Shown: positions 1-8,844, counted from the first letter of the stretch. The stretch: DNA of 64,000 bases from Clostridia bacterium (GCA_910574835.1 CAJTDE010000009.1:1-64000); one strand, 5' to 3'. The notes: generated by a model from the sequence alone, not told the origin. Program-made: numbers and translations.

Positions 1-71
1 AGCAAGTAATATAAGCTTGCGATACCCGCCTTTCAGGCGAGCAGTAACAGAGCCCTTGGGGGCGTTTTTCA

Positions 72-94
72 AACCCCCACTTGAAGTGGGGGTT
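72..94. repeat. Hairpin, possible IS200/IS605-type element end
   Basis: Perfect 11-bp inverted repeat (AACCCCCACTT, 1-nt loop, AAGTGGGGGTT) preceded by a short GC-rich stretch. Clostridial IS200/IS605 (TnpB) elements often end in such a CCCCCACTT stem-loop just after the omegaRNA-like 3' tail, so 1-94 may be such a right end with its transposase outside the window. That reading is from memory of element ends; no tnpA or tnpB is visible. Confidence 0.4.
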
Positions 95-122
95 GGTGAT
101 TAAATATATTTATCCGCAGGGG

Positions 123-248
123 ACTGTTATTAAAGGAGAAGATTTTCTTGCAATATATAAAGGAGAAGATCCATTTTATATTAATAAGTTAGTTCAATAT
201 AAAATAGATTCATATGATGATAAAAATATGTGGTTAGTAGTTGCATGA
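123..248 (+). pseudogene. Truncated C-terminal coding tail, unknown protein
   Basis: An open frame without a start codon reads T-V-I-K-G-E-D-F-L-A-I-Y-K to a TGA at 246-248, in AT-rich DNA unlike the flanks. It begins at the hairpin at 72-94, which suggests the 5' part was lost to an insertion. AT-richness resembles the broken host gene at 3351-3644, but I see no direct homology. Nothing else convincing lies between 1 and 368. Confidence 0.3.
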
Positions 249-368
249 CGCAAATTTTTACCACAGTACCAAATTTTGCCTACCGGCTCATTTTGTCCTG
301 GCAAAATGAGCCAAGCCAGCCGCCATCCAGCGGTTTTTTATATGCCGTTGGTCTGGCAGAGAAGCGTT

Positions 369-689
369 CTACGCATAGACGTCAATATATTTTCTGGTAT
401 CTGGTGAATTTTGAAATGCCTTTTTTAGATTAGGCTCGTCATTCCCGGTTTCTTGGGTACGTTTCTTTTCCTGTTGCCTTAACTGCTGGATTTGTTTTTC
501 AATTTCTTGAATTTGCTTCTCAATCTTTTTCTTTTGTTCCTCGTCGTTGCGCTGAACTGCTTTTTGCCGTTCTGCATTTAGCTTTTGCAGTTGCTGCTCC
601 AACGACTTTATTTTTGCGTCAGCGCCGGCGCTTTGATTTGGCCGGGTATTTGTAGACGGATAGCCTGAACTGATAGCAGGAATGTTCAT
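369..689 (-). CDS. FlxA-like coiled-coil protein (106 aa)
   Basis: Small, highly charged protein. Residues about 22-85 are a Gln/Lys/Glu-rich coiled coil (KIKSLEQQLQKLNAERQ, then KKKIEKQIQEIEKQIQQL), matching the FlxA-like family, whose function is unknown. I start at the Met of MNIPAISSG because AGGAGGTGA lies 6-7 nt upstream; the longer frame to 737 lacks an RBS and overlaps the kinase gene. It lies just downstream of the AgrC/AgrA-like pair on the same strand and may be co-transcribed as an output or accessory gene. No signal peptide is seen. Confidence 0.6.
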   Translation of the reverse strand: MNIPAISSGYPSTNTRPNQSAGADAKIKSLEQQLQKLNAERQKAVQRNDEEQKKKIEKQIQEIEKQIQQLRQQEKKRTQETGNDEPNLKKAFQNSPDTRKYIDVYA

Positions 690-733
690 AAAATCACCTC
701 CTGATTGGAGCATAAAGATTTTTTTAGTGAAAA

Positions 734-2035
734 TCAATAGGTTTGTTCTGAAATGTTCTTGGGATGTAATGAAATGTTCAACAGCACATTCAAAGAAAAA
801 TGCTGTCCCACTTTTTCTGTCAGTGTCGCACCATGATATTTTTCCGCCACCGATTTGATATTGGAAAGCCCTGTTCCCGCCGGGGGCAGCGGTTCGTCTG
901 AACAGGTGTTTTCAAACGCCAGCATATAAAAATCACCCTGCCGTTCCCCTCGGATACGAATCCATTTCGTTCCCTCAGCGGATTGACACGCATTGATTGC
1001 GTTATCCAGCGCATTTGCAAAAATCACACACAAATCAAAATCGTCCATCCCGCAGGGCCTTGGCAGGAGCAGCGAAACCTCTGCTGTAATTTCTTTTGCC
1101 AGTCCCAGCTTTTCACTTAGCAAAATATCTACCACCGGATTACCTGTTTGATATGGAAAGGACAGGGAAGTCGAAACCGTTTTCAGCTTGTTCAAGTATG
1201 CTTTGCTTTCATCCGGCTTTCCATTATTTAACAGTCCATTAAGTACAGACAAGTGATTAGCAATATCATGGCGAAATGCTTTCGTTTGCTCGTAGCGCCT
1301 TTGCGCCTCGGCAATATAGTTTTTTTGTGCTTGGGTTGCTTGCTCCAAAGAGCGTAACGCCGCCTGCGTTTGAAAGCTGTGACAGATGTGTTGGTAGGCA
1401 TACAGTGTGCAAAGCAACGCGGCCAGCCCCAGGATTTGCATGACTAATAACGCACCGTGTTTTCCGGCCTCCCCTAACGAAATGGACGAAGGTAAGACGC
1501 TATATGAAGTTTGCAGAATATACAGTTCAGCGGCAAAGAAAAACAGTCCGGGAAATAATAACAAACCGACATACGGCATTTGACGATCTTCTCTCAGAGA
1601 CAGAAATTTCAATACCGCACCACAACAACAGGCGCAGATTGCAAAAACCGTCAGCGTTGCTAAAAGACATAACAGATACAGCAGTGGTTTCCCAACCATG
1701 CGGGGGAATAGTATTACCTCTACCGAGTTGACGATACCGAAAGAAAGCTGAGAAATATAAACTGCCAAAATTGCAGCGGCCCAAGATACGGCTTGCCGGT
1801 TTTGCAAAGCCAGACGGTTCACGCCGTATAATAGAAGCAGCTCCGCACCGATGGGCAGCACATCGTGAAAGTCGAATGTAGTGAAAAACCATTGTATGAT
1901 ACAGAGCAGAAAGAGGTAGACAGCGAAGTGCCGTATTTTCTGTTTCTTCCCGGTCAGACGGCTGACAAAAGCAATGTGCATTACACTTTGCCCAACCAGG
2001 CAAAGACCGTCAAGGCATAGGCTGAAATAGTCCAT
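734..2035 (-). CDS. AgrC-like sensor histidine kinase (GHKL family)
   Basis: Membrane sensor kinase of 433 aa. Residues 1-215 are about six hydrophobic segments with no large extracellular domain, as in AgrC/VirS-type peptide sensors. A linker coiled coil (about 220-250) leads to the DHp-like motif FRHDIANHLSVLNG with presumed phospho-acceptor His-256. The ATPase has an N box near 338-352 (FANALDNAINAC) and a G box (GTGLSNI) near the end. It would phosphorylate the LytTR regulator encoded 1 nt upstream. No AgrD/AgrB-like peptide or processing gene is visible nearby, so the ligand is unknown. Confidence 0.85.
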   Translation of the reverse strand: MDYFSLCLDGLCLVGQSVMHIAFVSRLTGKKQKIRHFAVYLFLLCIIQWFFTTFDFHDVLPIGAELLLLYGVNRLALQNRQAVSWAAAILAVYISQLSFGIVNSVEVILFPRMVGKPLLYLLCLLATLTVFAICACCCGAVLKFLSLREDRQMPYVGLLLFPGLFFFAAELYILQTSYSVLPSSISLGEAGKHGALLVMQILGLAALLCTLYAYQHICHSFQTQAALRSLEQATQAQKNYIAEAQRRYEQTKAFRHDIANHLSVLNGLLNNGKPDESKAYLNKLKTVSTSLSFPYQTGNPVVDILLSEKLGLAKEITAEVSLLLPRPCGMDDFDLCVIFANALDNAINACQSAEGTKWIRIRGERQGDFYMLAFENTCSDEPLPPAGTGLSNIKSVAEKYHGATLTEKVGQHFSLNVLLNISLHPKNISEQTY

Positions 2036-2036
2036 A

Positions 2037-2750
2037 TCAAAAATCCCTCTCTTTCATATAACGCAAAAGAGCCTGTGTTAAATCTCGCTCACGCAATCTG
2101 GAAACAGGGATTTTATCGCCCTGTGACAGTATGACCTGTCCGGCATTACATCCGCGAATGTATTCAATATTGACAAGATAACTTCTGTGGCATCTGAAAA
2201 AACGTCCATCAATACGCTGCTCTAAATCATTCAGCTTATCATAATAGTCGGTGATTTTTCCGTTGCTTTGGTGGATATAGATTTTTCTGCCCTGCACCTC
2301 GAAATATACGATTTCAGGTAACAGAATAACATCGCAGGAAGTTCCTCTCCGGACAACAATACTTTTTGTCTCTCTCTGCCGTATAGATTTGATTATCCTG
2401 TCCATTGTTCTCTTGAAATGACCACTATCGAATGGTTTGACCAAATAGTCAAATGCCTCCACTTCAAAAGCGTCAAATACACACTCTTTCAGAACAGTCA
2501 CAAAAATCAATAGGCTGTGATTTTTCCTTTGGCGGAGCATTTTAGCGGTTTCCATACCGTTTAGATGTTCCATTTGAATATCAAGGAAAATCACATCAAA
2601 ATCACAGTCGCTTTCTAAGAGAGAACAGCCATCTTGAAAGCTGCTGACACAGTATGAGGTGATTTGCTTTTCGTTCATATACTGGGAAAGCCGGTTCGCT
2701 ATTTCTTGGGCCATATAGGGTTCATCATCGCAAATTGCAAAATTCAACAT
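2037..2750 (-). CDS. LytTR-family response regulator (AgrA-like)
   Basis: 237-aa cytoplasmic regulator. The receiver domain (1-120) has the acidic pair D8/D9, phospho-acceptor Asp-57 (VIFLDIQM) and the conserved Lys in YLVKPFD. The C-terminal LytTR DNA-binding domain (about 135-237) includes FFRCHRSYLVNIEYI. I start at MLNFAICDDEP, with GTGGTGA upstream, rather than the 11-codon extension to 2783, which has no RBS. The kinase gene follows after 1 nt, so the pair is one transcript. Targets would be upstream promoters with paired LytTR direct repeats; none is obvious here. Confidence 0.87.
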   Translation of the reverse strand: MLNFAICDDEPYMAQEIANRLSQYMNEKQITSYCVSSFQDGCSLLESDCDFDVIFLDIQMEHLNGMETAKMLRQRKNHSLLIFVTVLKECVFDAFEVEAFDYLVKPFDSGHFKRTMDRIIKSIRQRETKSIVVRRGTSCDVILLPEIVYFEVQGRKIYIHQSNGKITDYYDKLNDLEQRIDGRFFRCHRSYLVNIEYIRGCNAGQVILSQGDKIPVSRLRERDLTQALLRYMKERDF

Positions 2751-3077
2751 TTTTATCACCACGCTATTATTACAGAATAGCAAAAGTAAGTTAAATGGGC
2801 AATCCCGTTGTTATGAATTGTGCTAAAATTGTAATGAAATGTTCTTCACTGTCTATGATACTCTATTTGACAAGGATATGGGCCAAACGCCGCCTCCGTT
2901 TTTTTGCGGCGTTTCCGGGTGAATGCGTTAACGGCAAACAGGGCAAGTGCAGCCGCGCTTGCGATTTTTGCTCCGCGAAAATGCTTGTTGGGATTGCACC
3001 CCAAACCTGCCGGAAGCCTCCGGATACGTGTCCGGAGGCGGAGACAGCCGGAGAGCGGTCCTGGCCGCTCCCACGGG

Positions 3078-3290
3078 TCACAGGTCCACCACCTGGGCCG
3101 GCTTCTCCCACGGATCGGAGAGAGGGCCGCCTGGAGCATATAGCTGTTGAGGGCTATTTTCCGCATACAGGCTCCCAGGTTTAAAATGTTTGTCTGGGTC
3201 ATACACTCCCGGATTTTTGTCTGCGCCCCCGGTGTCGTCATGACGTGGAGAAGGACGGAGCGTCGGCGTCTTTGTTGCATTGTACTTTTT
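3078..3290 (-). pseudogene. Remnant of a Pro/Gly-rich protein C-terminus
   Basis: On the minus strand an open frame reads ...TPTLRPSPRHDD, TGGADKNPGVYDPDKHF and KPGSLYAENSPQQLYAPGG before a TGA. The composition looks like real protein, but there is no start codon or RBS, and the frame runs upstream into antisense of the next gene. It is probably the tail of an accessory gene cut at about 3290. The rest of 2751-3077 (minus) holds a 9-bp GCCTCCGGA stem-loop and a possible membrane-anchor-like tail (AKIASAAALALFAVNAF followed by RKRRKK), not confidently a gene. Confidence 0.3.
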
Positions 3291-3296
3291 TATCCA

Positions 3297-3325
3297 TTGA
3301 ATACGTACTTTGAACTTGCTATAAT
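3297..3325 (+). promoter_or_regulatory. Sigma-A-type promoter
   Basis: TTGAAT (3297-3302), 17-bp spacer, TATAAT (3320-3325). It points at the interrupted gene beginning at 3351 and puts transcription start near 3332, which argues against the upstream ATG at 3330. Confidence 0.6.
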
Positions 3326-3350
3326 TAGAATGAAAAGAGCGGACGCAGAT

Positions 3351-3644
3351 ATGGATAATGTTATGATAAAAGAATTACTAAATGAATATACAAAAGAAAA
3401 AAATAGCTTTAAAAAATTTTTGATTGGTTCCAGAATGATAAGCGTATCATATAATGAAACATTTAATCTGCTATTTAAACAAAATTTTCAAAATGCCGGG
3501 CTAAAAGAAGTACAAATGATATTAACTTTAGATGCACCATGTTGGTTCGGCGATAGGGATAAATGGTTAATTAGAACTAAGGAATTTGGGAACAATGCTA
3601 TAGAAAATGAAAGCGAAGACTGTTTATTAGCTTATGAATTATGT
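3351..3644 (+). pseudogene. 5' half of interrupted host gene (98 codons)
   Basis: AT-rich frame starting MDNVMIKELLNEYTKEKN and containing DAPCWFGDRDKWLIR. It runs into the 16-kb element at 3645. Joining codon TGT at 3642-3644 to ACT at 19739 gives a continuous frame (..YELC-TLVRLKYNN..) of about 201 aa ending at 20050, so the two pieces were one gene before insertion. The product is an unrecognised small soluble protein; size and context would suit an accessory or immunity-type protein, but that is a guess. The start at 3351 follows the promoter at 3297-3325; its RBS is weak. Confidence 0.65.
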
Positions 3645-3664
3645 CAGTTTACAAGGAACTACAC
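3642..3664. other. attL of outer serine-recombinase element
   Basis: The shared core TGT (3642-3644) is followed inward by CAGTTTACAAGGAACTACAC (3645-3664). The same 20-mer, with one mismatch, occurs inverted at the right end (19716-19735). Large serine recombinase attP sites are imperfect palindromes centred on the crossover dinucleotide, which is what the rejoined ends give. Confidence 0.85.
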
Positions 3665-4358
3665 GCAGACCACGAAACGGGGGCTGCTGACAACAAATAA
3701 AGGCTGAGTATCAAGCACCGGGAAAGTGCGAGATATTCAGCCTGTTTTGTTGTCCGGGGTTTCCAAAGGGGCTTGCCCCTTGGCACACGACTTTGCTTGC
3801 AAAGTGTAGTGTGTTATACCTGCTGGCGTGGCTGACGGGGGAAACGGGGTGCGGTGTTTCATGCGCCCCGTTTGCTCCGGCAGGAAAACAGGCTGAATTT
3901 TTGCGAATGGGAATGAGCAAAAAATCGGGCTGTTTTCAGAGAACGGTGGCAGGTATATGAAAGCCCTCGTCCCTCGTCCTACGCTCCGACTTGTGGACAA
4001 AGTGTCCCGAAGTTGTGGACACACTCCCGGAAAAATAGCAGGACAGCGGGCAACCGTCAAGGCTGAAATGAACGGGTTTGCTCCCGGCCTTGACCGCCGC
4101 CCGCTGTCCCGCTGAATGGGTGGACAAGGCGTCCAATCCCTCAAAGTGCTTGGTCGCTCCCGTTCTGATTTTGGAGCATTTCTTTTCCCAAAATTGAAAT
4201 GGGCGGGAAGCCATTTTAGGGCTTTCCCGCCTTGATTGCCCATCAGCAAAGACAGCCGGGACTGTCAACGGCGGCGCATGAAATGCGCCGTTCATCTTGA
4301 CCGTTGACTGACTCGGCTGGCTTTGCTATCTTCCCGATAAATGGAAAGTTATGAGGTA
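3665..4358. other. GC-rich non-coding left end of outer element
   Basis: About 690 bp with no credible gene; the overlapping minus-strand frames have no RBS and unnatural composition. It holds several stem-loops: GGCGGGAAGCC paired with GGGCTTTCCCGCC near 4202-4231, and AACGGCGGCGCAT paired with ATGCGCCGTT near 4268-4293. Repeated TTGTGGACA/GTGGACA motifs lie around 3990-4120. Such a block beside the att site could hold oriT or a replication origin; I cannot identify a nic site. Confidence 0.5.
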
Positions 4359-4916
4359 CTATCCAATCAGTTTATAGTTGTTAGATTCTTTAAGATGGAG
4401 ATATTCCGGTGTAATGTATTCTTTGTGTTTCCATTCTACTTCTTGTAAATAAGCGTTATCATTTGCACTTACATATGTATCTGTCAACTCGGTCAATGGG
4501 GCAACTTTCTTTACAATACGGACTAACTTATTATAGATCTTTGTAACATACTCTGGTCGTGGAATATATTCACCTTGTTCATCATAATAACCAGAGATCA
4601 CAAACAGTCTGCTGCGGGTAATTGTTTTGCTTTTATCATTTCTAAAAGAAAATCCGGCTTCTATAAGAGTATTTCCAGCGGGTGAATAACCCTGAATATC
4701 ATTGTCGTTAAAAGGAAGCGTGTTCCCTGATAAGACCCTGGCTTCTGGAACATAAAACCAATAATTATGTTCATGTTCTGTGACAATGTCTAATGTTCGC
4801 TTATATATCAGCTTTCCCGAAACTTTCTTAATGATAATGCACCCACAATCTAATGCCACTTGTGCAATCTTCAAAAAGTCCTCATATCCCAGCCAATAGT
4901 TGATTTGTTTTCCCAT
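4359..4916 (-). CDS. Hypothetical protein (185 aa) of outer element
   Basis: Soluble protein starting MGKQINYWLGYEDF, with no signal peptide or membrane segment and no motif I recognise; it is rich in aromatic residues (YWFYVPEARV). I start at the second Met because GGAGAG precedes it by 7 nt; the upstream ATG at 4931 overlaps that RBS. It is AT-rich relative to the flanking element DNA, so it may be a cargo gene picked up separately. It lies downstream of the XRE regulator on the same strand with a 35-nt gap, so co-transcription is likely. Function unknown. Confidence 0.6.
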   Translation of the reverse strand: MGKQINYWLGYEDFLKIAQVALDCGCIIIKKVSGKLIYKRTLDIVTEHEHNYWFYVPEARVLSGNTLPFNDNDIQGYSPAGNTLIEAGFSFRNDKSKTITRSRLFVISGYYDEQGEYIPRPEYVTKIYNKLVRIVKKVAPLTELTDTYVSANDNAYLQEVEWKHKEYITPEYLHLKESNNYKLIG

Positions 4917-4951
4917 TGCTTTTCTCTCCAAACTCCCGATTTGTTATCCTC

Positions 4952-5752
4952 TCATTTCCTCCCCCGCTGTGGGTTTGGATTTTTCAGCAAGTCCGACTTC
5001 TGTGCAATCTTTTTCAGCCACTTCTTTTCTTCCTGGGACAGCTTTTTCAAATTCAATTTGAGCCGCTTACAGATAAACGCCAAAGACGCTTGCTCCGGGT
5101 CGCTGGCTGAGCTGGCAGCTTCGTCAACGGTCTGAAAGAAATCTTCCAGTGGGTTATCCTCCGGGACGCTGAAAAAATCGTCCTTATGTGCTTCCCGCAG
5201 GTCAAGAGCTATCTTGTTTATGTCCTGCTGTATCACATAGCGGCAAAAACTGTCATCATCAATATGGGCGGCGATAAGCTGTCGTAACTGCGGGTCGGTC
5301 AAGCCGGGATTGTGCTGCTTCATAATGGTTGCGCTTACAGCGTCCACAATGGCGTTTGCACTCTGTACCTGTTTTCCCGCCACGCCGTTCACATAGATTT
5401 CAAGGTCAGCTATCAGCCGGGGAAAATCCGGGTGTACTGCCAGCTCACACAAGAGGGAATTATCCACCAGCCCGCTTTTCAATAGTTCAATCATATCATC
5501 ACTCAAACGCAGGTCTGCAAGATCGGCGTTTGGGTGATTTCTTGTTTGGGAACGACCCAGCAGATAATCAACAGTCACTTCATAAAACTTTGCCAATTCA
5601 ATAAGGGCATAGTGGCTGATGTCCTTGAAATTGTCCCCCTCGTAACTGCCTAAAGCAGACTTGGAGAGGTGGGTCTGCTCCGCAAGCTGTTCCAGCGTCA
5701 GGCCACGCTCTACACGCAGGTCTTTTAAGCGTTCTGGTATGGATAGTTCCAT
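4952..5752 (-). CDS. XRE-family transcriptional regulator (266 aa)
   Basis: Residues 8-65 form a Cro/CI-type helix-turn-helix (ERLKDLRVERGLTLEQLAEQ, then KSALGSYE), followed by a long helical C-terminal part (70-266) with a basic end (QRGRK). AAGGAGGGA precedes the ATG by 4-5 nt. Regulators of this size with an N-terminal HTH are common on clostridial conjugative and mobilizable elements and usually control transfer or excision genes. It reads leftward, away from the replication and mobilization genes. Whether it controls the element or the neighbouring 185-aa gene is unknown. Confidence 0.8.
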   Translation of the reverse strand: MELSIPERLKDLRVERGLTLEQLAEQTHLSKSALGSYEGDNFKDISHYALIELAKFYEVTVDYLLGRSQTRNHPNADLADLRLSDDMIELLKSGLVDNSLLCELAVHPDFPRLIADLEIYVNGVAGKQVQSANAIVDAVSATIMKQHNPGLTDPQLRQLIAAHIDDDSFCRYVIQQDINKIALDLREAHKDDFFSVPEDNPLEDFFQTVDEAASSASDPEQASLAFICKRLKLNLKKLSQEEKKWLKKIAQKSDLLKNPNPQRGRK

Positions 5753-5790
5753 GCTCTCCCTCCTTGTCTGGATTACCCAATAAATAGTTT

Positions 5791-6462
5791 TTATAAAGTA
5801 GTTTCCGACTTTATTTTCTTTATGATTTCTTGTGCATTTGATTTCAAATATTTGTAATGTGATTGTTCTGCTATTTCTAAGTAAAACTGTAATTGCGGTG
5901 AGTGGATTTGATATAAAACATGCAGAACCATTATTTTCTGATATTCATCATAATCATATTTCTTTCTATTCCAGAAATCAATCGCATATTTTTCCGCTTC
6001 TTCAGGGTAAATATCGGCTAAAGTTTTTAATGCTAATCTTTCAGTATATTCGTCCCCTGTATTAAGAAATTCAAAAACCAATTCACGAAGATTATCATCA
6101 CCCTGATAGTTACTTAAATGTTCTACAAATTGCCATTGTGCATTGATATAAGCAGTATTCAAGCTACATCTGCACAACAGCGAAAACCATTCGCTGTGCC
6201 GTTCTAACTCCGCCATAATAATGGAACATTCATTATCCCTTGCAATAGCATATAGCAAATCATCTATTATCTGTTGAGTAGCTTTTTCAGCAAAATTTTC
6301 TTCTATAAAGCTAACAGCTTCTGAAATCATTTCATCAAATTCAGCGCCAAAACACCATTCGCCATTATCATTCTTTTCGGTGATTTCAGGATAATTGGTG
6401 TTTGCCCAGTTTCTAAAATGATTGACTTTTGTATGTAATTTTCTTTCTCCGCAATCAAGCAT
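5791..6462 (-). CDS. Hypothetical helical (HEAT-like) protein (223 aa)
   Basis: Begins MLDCGERKLHTKVNHFRNWAN. The C-terminal half is a run of amphipathic helices (ELVFEFLNTGDEYTERLALK, TLADIYPEEAEKYAIDFW) resembling HEAT-like repeats of the kind seen in SMI1/KNR4-neighbour or immunity-type proteins; the family is not certain. I start at 6462, where GGGAGA precedes ATG by about 6 nt; the longer frame to 6507 lacks an RBS. It is AT-rich against its GC-rich neighbours, a sign of recent acquisition, and is a monocistronic minus-strand gene inside the outer element. Confidence 0.6.
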   Translation of the reverse strand: MLDCGERKLHTKVNHFRNWANTNYPEITEKNDNGEWCFGAEFDEMISEAVSFIEENFAEKATQQIIDDLLYAIARDNECSIIMAELERHSEWFSLLCRCSLNTAYINAQWQFVEHLSNYQGDDNLRELVFEFLNTGDEYTERLALKTLADIYPEEAEKYAIDFWNRKKYDYDEYQKIMVLHVLYQIHSPQLQFYLEIAEQSHYKYLKSNAQEIIKKIKSETTL

Positions 6463-6803
6463 GGTATTTCTCCCAAAAGTGAATTGTTGTTTCTTCCATT
6501 TTACCACAATTCCGAGAGCGTGGAAATAGAGAGTTTTCCGAGCTGATTTCCGACCTTATGGATATACGGGGCGGGCGGTCTTTTAGGTGTAGACTTAGGG
6601 TAGTTCATCGATGAGCTGCACCTTGAAAAATGAATGACCGTCCGAAAAGGAATACCCAGGCAGGGGAAGCACCGCAACGAGCCACTTCGGGACAAAATGG
6701 CCCGAAGTCCGGGGAGCGTGTCAACGCCGGAACACGCCGCAGGAATGGGGCAGGAAGCCTTTTCGGGGAGAACGGCAACGGAAAGCAAAAATGGAGGGGA
6801 CAC

Positions 6804-7217
6804 ATGAGAGAGAACCCGTATAAACGACTGCCGCCCATAGAGCGCAAGCCGGACGGCTCCCTTTACCGCATGACACCGGCACAGAGGAAACAGGCAAACG
6901 CCCTGATCCGCCGGGAGTGCTGCTGTTATGAGGACGGGAACTGTATGCTCCTTGACGATGGGGATACCCACACCTGCCCCCAGACCATTTCTTTCTCGGT
7001 CTGCTGTAAGTGGTTCCGCTGGTCGGTCTTGCCGCAAATCGGGACGCTGGAAGCGGAGATTTTCCGGGATAAGGAGCTAAAACGCTGTGCGGTCTGCGGC
7101 AGAGTGTTCGTTCCAAAGTCTAACCGGGCGAAATACTGTCCCGACTGTGCCGCCAGAGTTCACAGGCGGCAGAAAACAGAAAGTGAACGGAAAAGGAGGT
7201 CTTGTGTGGACAGTTAG
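6804..7217 (+). CDS. Cysteine-rich VLP domain protein
   Basis: 137-aa protein of the cysteine-rich VLP family carried by many clostridial conjugative and mobilizable elements just 5' of the replication initiator. It starts MRENPYKRLPPIERKPDG (GGAGGGG 5 nt upstream), has a RRECCCYEDGNCMLLDDG segment, then a zinc-ribbon-like C-terminus (CAVCGRVFVPKSNRAKYC, PDCAAR). The four-Cys cluster suggests metal or nucleic-acid binding; the role in transfer or replication is not established. It may be co-transcribed with the initiator 110 bp downstream; the gap holds a GGGGCAG/CTGCCCC stem-loop. Confidence 0.8.
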   Translation: MRENPYKRLPPIERKPDGSLYRMTPAQRKQANALIRRECCCYEDGNCMLLDDGDTHTCPQTISFSVCCKWFRWSVLPQIGTLEAEIFRDKELKRCAVCGRVFVPKSNRAKYCPDCAARVHRRQKTESERKRRSCVDS

Positions 7218-7328
7218 GGACTGAAAAGTCCTTGATTTACAAGGCTTTGCAAGCACAGAACAGGGGCAGGCAATAGAAACTACCGTCTGCCCCCGGAAAC
7301 AGGCTTCTGACCGTCCACAAAACACGAT

Positions 7329-7724
7329 ATGACAAACACCATTTATATCCATCAGCCGGAAAAAGCGGTCAGCTTTACCCGGCTTCCGAATTTCCTTTTT
7401 GAAGCCCCCACATTCACGCCACTGTCCAACGAAGCAAAGGTTCTGTACGCCTTTATCCTGCGCCGGACAGACCTATCCCGAAAAAACGGGTGGGCGGACG
7501 AATACGGGCGGATTTACCTCTACTATCCCATCAACGAGGTAGTGGAGCTGCTCCACTGCGGGCGGCAGAAAGCGGTCAACACCCTGCGGGAGCTGCAATA
7601 TGCCGGACTGGTAGAAATCCAGAAGCAGGGCTGTGGAAAACCCAACCGCATTTACCCAAAATCCTACGAAGCGGTTCCAAACACCGACTTCAAGAAATCC
7701 CGTTCTGGTACGCCGGAGGACTGA
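7329..7724 (+). CDS. repA: Replication initiator RepA N-terminal domain (short form)
   Basis: 131 aa matching the N-terminal winged-helix domain of RepA_N initiators (FTRLPNFLFEAPTF, LSNEAKVLYAFILRRTDLS, LHCGRQKAVNTLRELQ). Full-length homologues are about twice as long; here the frame stops after GTPED and in-frame similarity ends, so the C-terminal domain is missing, either by truncation or as a natural short variant. The ATG has no clear RBS. It would bind origin iterons of the outer element. The DNA between this stop and mobV (7725-7904) holds fragments of the lost 3' end but no intact gene. Confidence 0.7.
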   Translation: MTNTIYIHQPEKAVSFTRLPNFLFEAPTFTPLSNEAKVLYAFILRRTDLSRKNGWADEYGRIYLYYPINEVVELLHCGRQKAVNTLRELQYAGLVEIQKQGCGKPNRIYPKSYEAVPNTDFKKSRSGTPED

Positions 7725-7904
7725 AAACCGCACTCCACAAGTACGATAATCAATCCTCTTGAAGTACGTAAACCGGACGGTATATAGAAATACAGAGATT
7801 AAAACGATTTTATTTATATCTTATCCATTCCTATCCTATCCGAGATATTTTCTGCGGGATTTTCCTGTGGAAAAGTCCCGGAAAGGAACGGGGAAAGGAG
7901 TTTC

Positions 7905-8672
7905 ATGGCACAACACGCAATTTTGCGATTTGAAAAACACAAGGGCAATCCGGCAAGACCGCTGGAAGCCCATCACGAACGGCAGAAAGAACAATACGCC
8001 AGCAATCCCGACATTGACACCAGCCGGAGCAAATACAATTTCCACATTGTTAAGCCGGAAGGCAGGTACTACCACTTTATACAGAACCGTATTGAACAAG
8101 CTGGCTGCCGCACCCGCAGGGACAGCACCCGGTTTGTGGATACGCTGATTACCGCCAGCCCGGAATTTTTTAAGAAGAAGTCCCCAAAGGAGATACAGGA
8201 ATTTTTCCAGAGGGCGGCTGATTTCTTAATCGGGCGGGTAGGGAAAGAAAATATCGTGTCGGCGGTGGTACACATGGACGAGAAAACGCCCCACCTGCAT
8301 TTGGTCTTTGTCCCGCTGACAGAGGACAACCGCCTGTGTGCAAAGGAGATTATCGGGAATAGAGCCAACCTCACAAAATGGCAGGACGATTTTCACGCTT
8401 ATATGGTGGAGAAATATCCCGGCTTGGAGCGTGGGGAAAGTGCCAGTAAGACAGGCAGGAAGCATATCCCCACCCGTCTGTTCAAGCAGGCGGTCAATCT
8501 CTCCAAACAGGCAAGAACCTTTGAAGCCACGCTGGACGGTATTACCCCGTTCAATGCCGGAAAGAAGAAAGAGGAAGCCCTCTCCCTGTTGAAAAAGTGG
8601 TTTCCGCAGATGGAGAACTTCTCCGGTCAGCTCAAAAAATATAAGGTCACAATAAACGACCTTTTTCTTTAA
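7905..8672 (+). pseudogene. mobV: MobV-family relaxase, 5' part (split by inner element)
   Basis: The Pre/Mob relaxase domain nicks oriT and leads the transferred strand. The start MAQHAILRFEKHKGNP follows AAGGAG by 6 nt. The HUH-like metal motif HMDEKTPHLHLVFVP is intact near residue 125, so the catalytic domain (about 1-230) is complete. After KKYKVTINDL the sequence leaves the gene into the inner element and gains two foreign codons and a stop. The remaining about 60 codons are at 17634-17816 in matching frame. The lost part is the C-terminal coiled coil, so some relaxase function could persist. Confidence 0.85.
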
Positions 8673-8723
8673 AATTATTGGTAAATTTAGATTATCTCTT
8701 TAGAAGTTCTTATATGCCCGTAT

Positions 8724-8746
8724 AGCCCGTATTTCCGGGCTTTTTC
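8724..8746 (+). terminator. Intrinsic terminator at left end of inner element
   Basis: AGCCCG stem, 6-nt loop, CGGGCT, then TTTTC. It would stop transcripts entering from the truncated mobV. Confidence 0.6.
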
Positions 8747-8810
8747 GGCGCTTTAGATATAGGGAGAATTTCTTATATACCCTCATAACCTCTTATGTTT
8801 TCTCACTGAA

Positions 8811-8833
8811 AAGTAGTAAAAGAAGTAGTAAAT
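8811..8833. other. Left arm-type integrase binding repeats
   Basis: Two direct AAGTAGTAAA-like repeats (AAGTAGTAAAAG and AAGTAGTAAATT). The same pair recurs at 17551-17573, near the other end. Tn916 integrase has an N-terminal domain that binds DR2 arm repeats of this sequence type, so these fit int arm sites. Confidence 0.7.
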
Positions 8834-8844
8834 TTCAGTCATGG

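Noticed and set aside
2795-3280. Several overlapping 67-144-aa frames on both strands
   Set aside because: Mutually overlapping, Arg/Pro-rich composition from GC-rich DNA, no RBS; only the frame remnant at 3078-3290 looks protein-like.
3711-4295. Minus-strand frames of 69-170 aa
   Set aside because: No RBS, unnatural composition and overlap with stem-loops; treated as non-coding end of the outer element.
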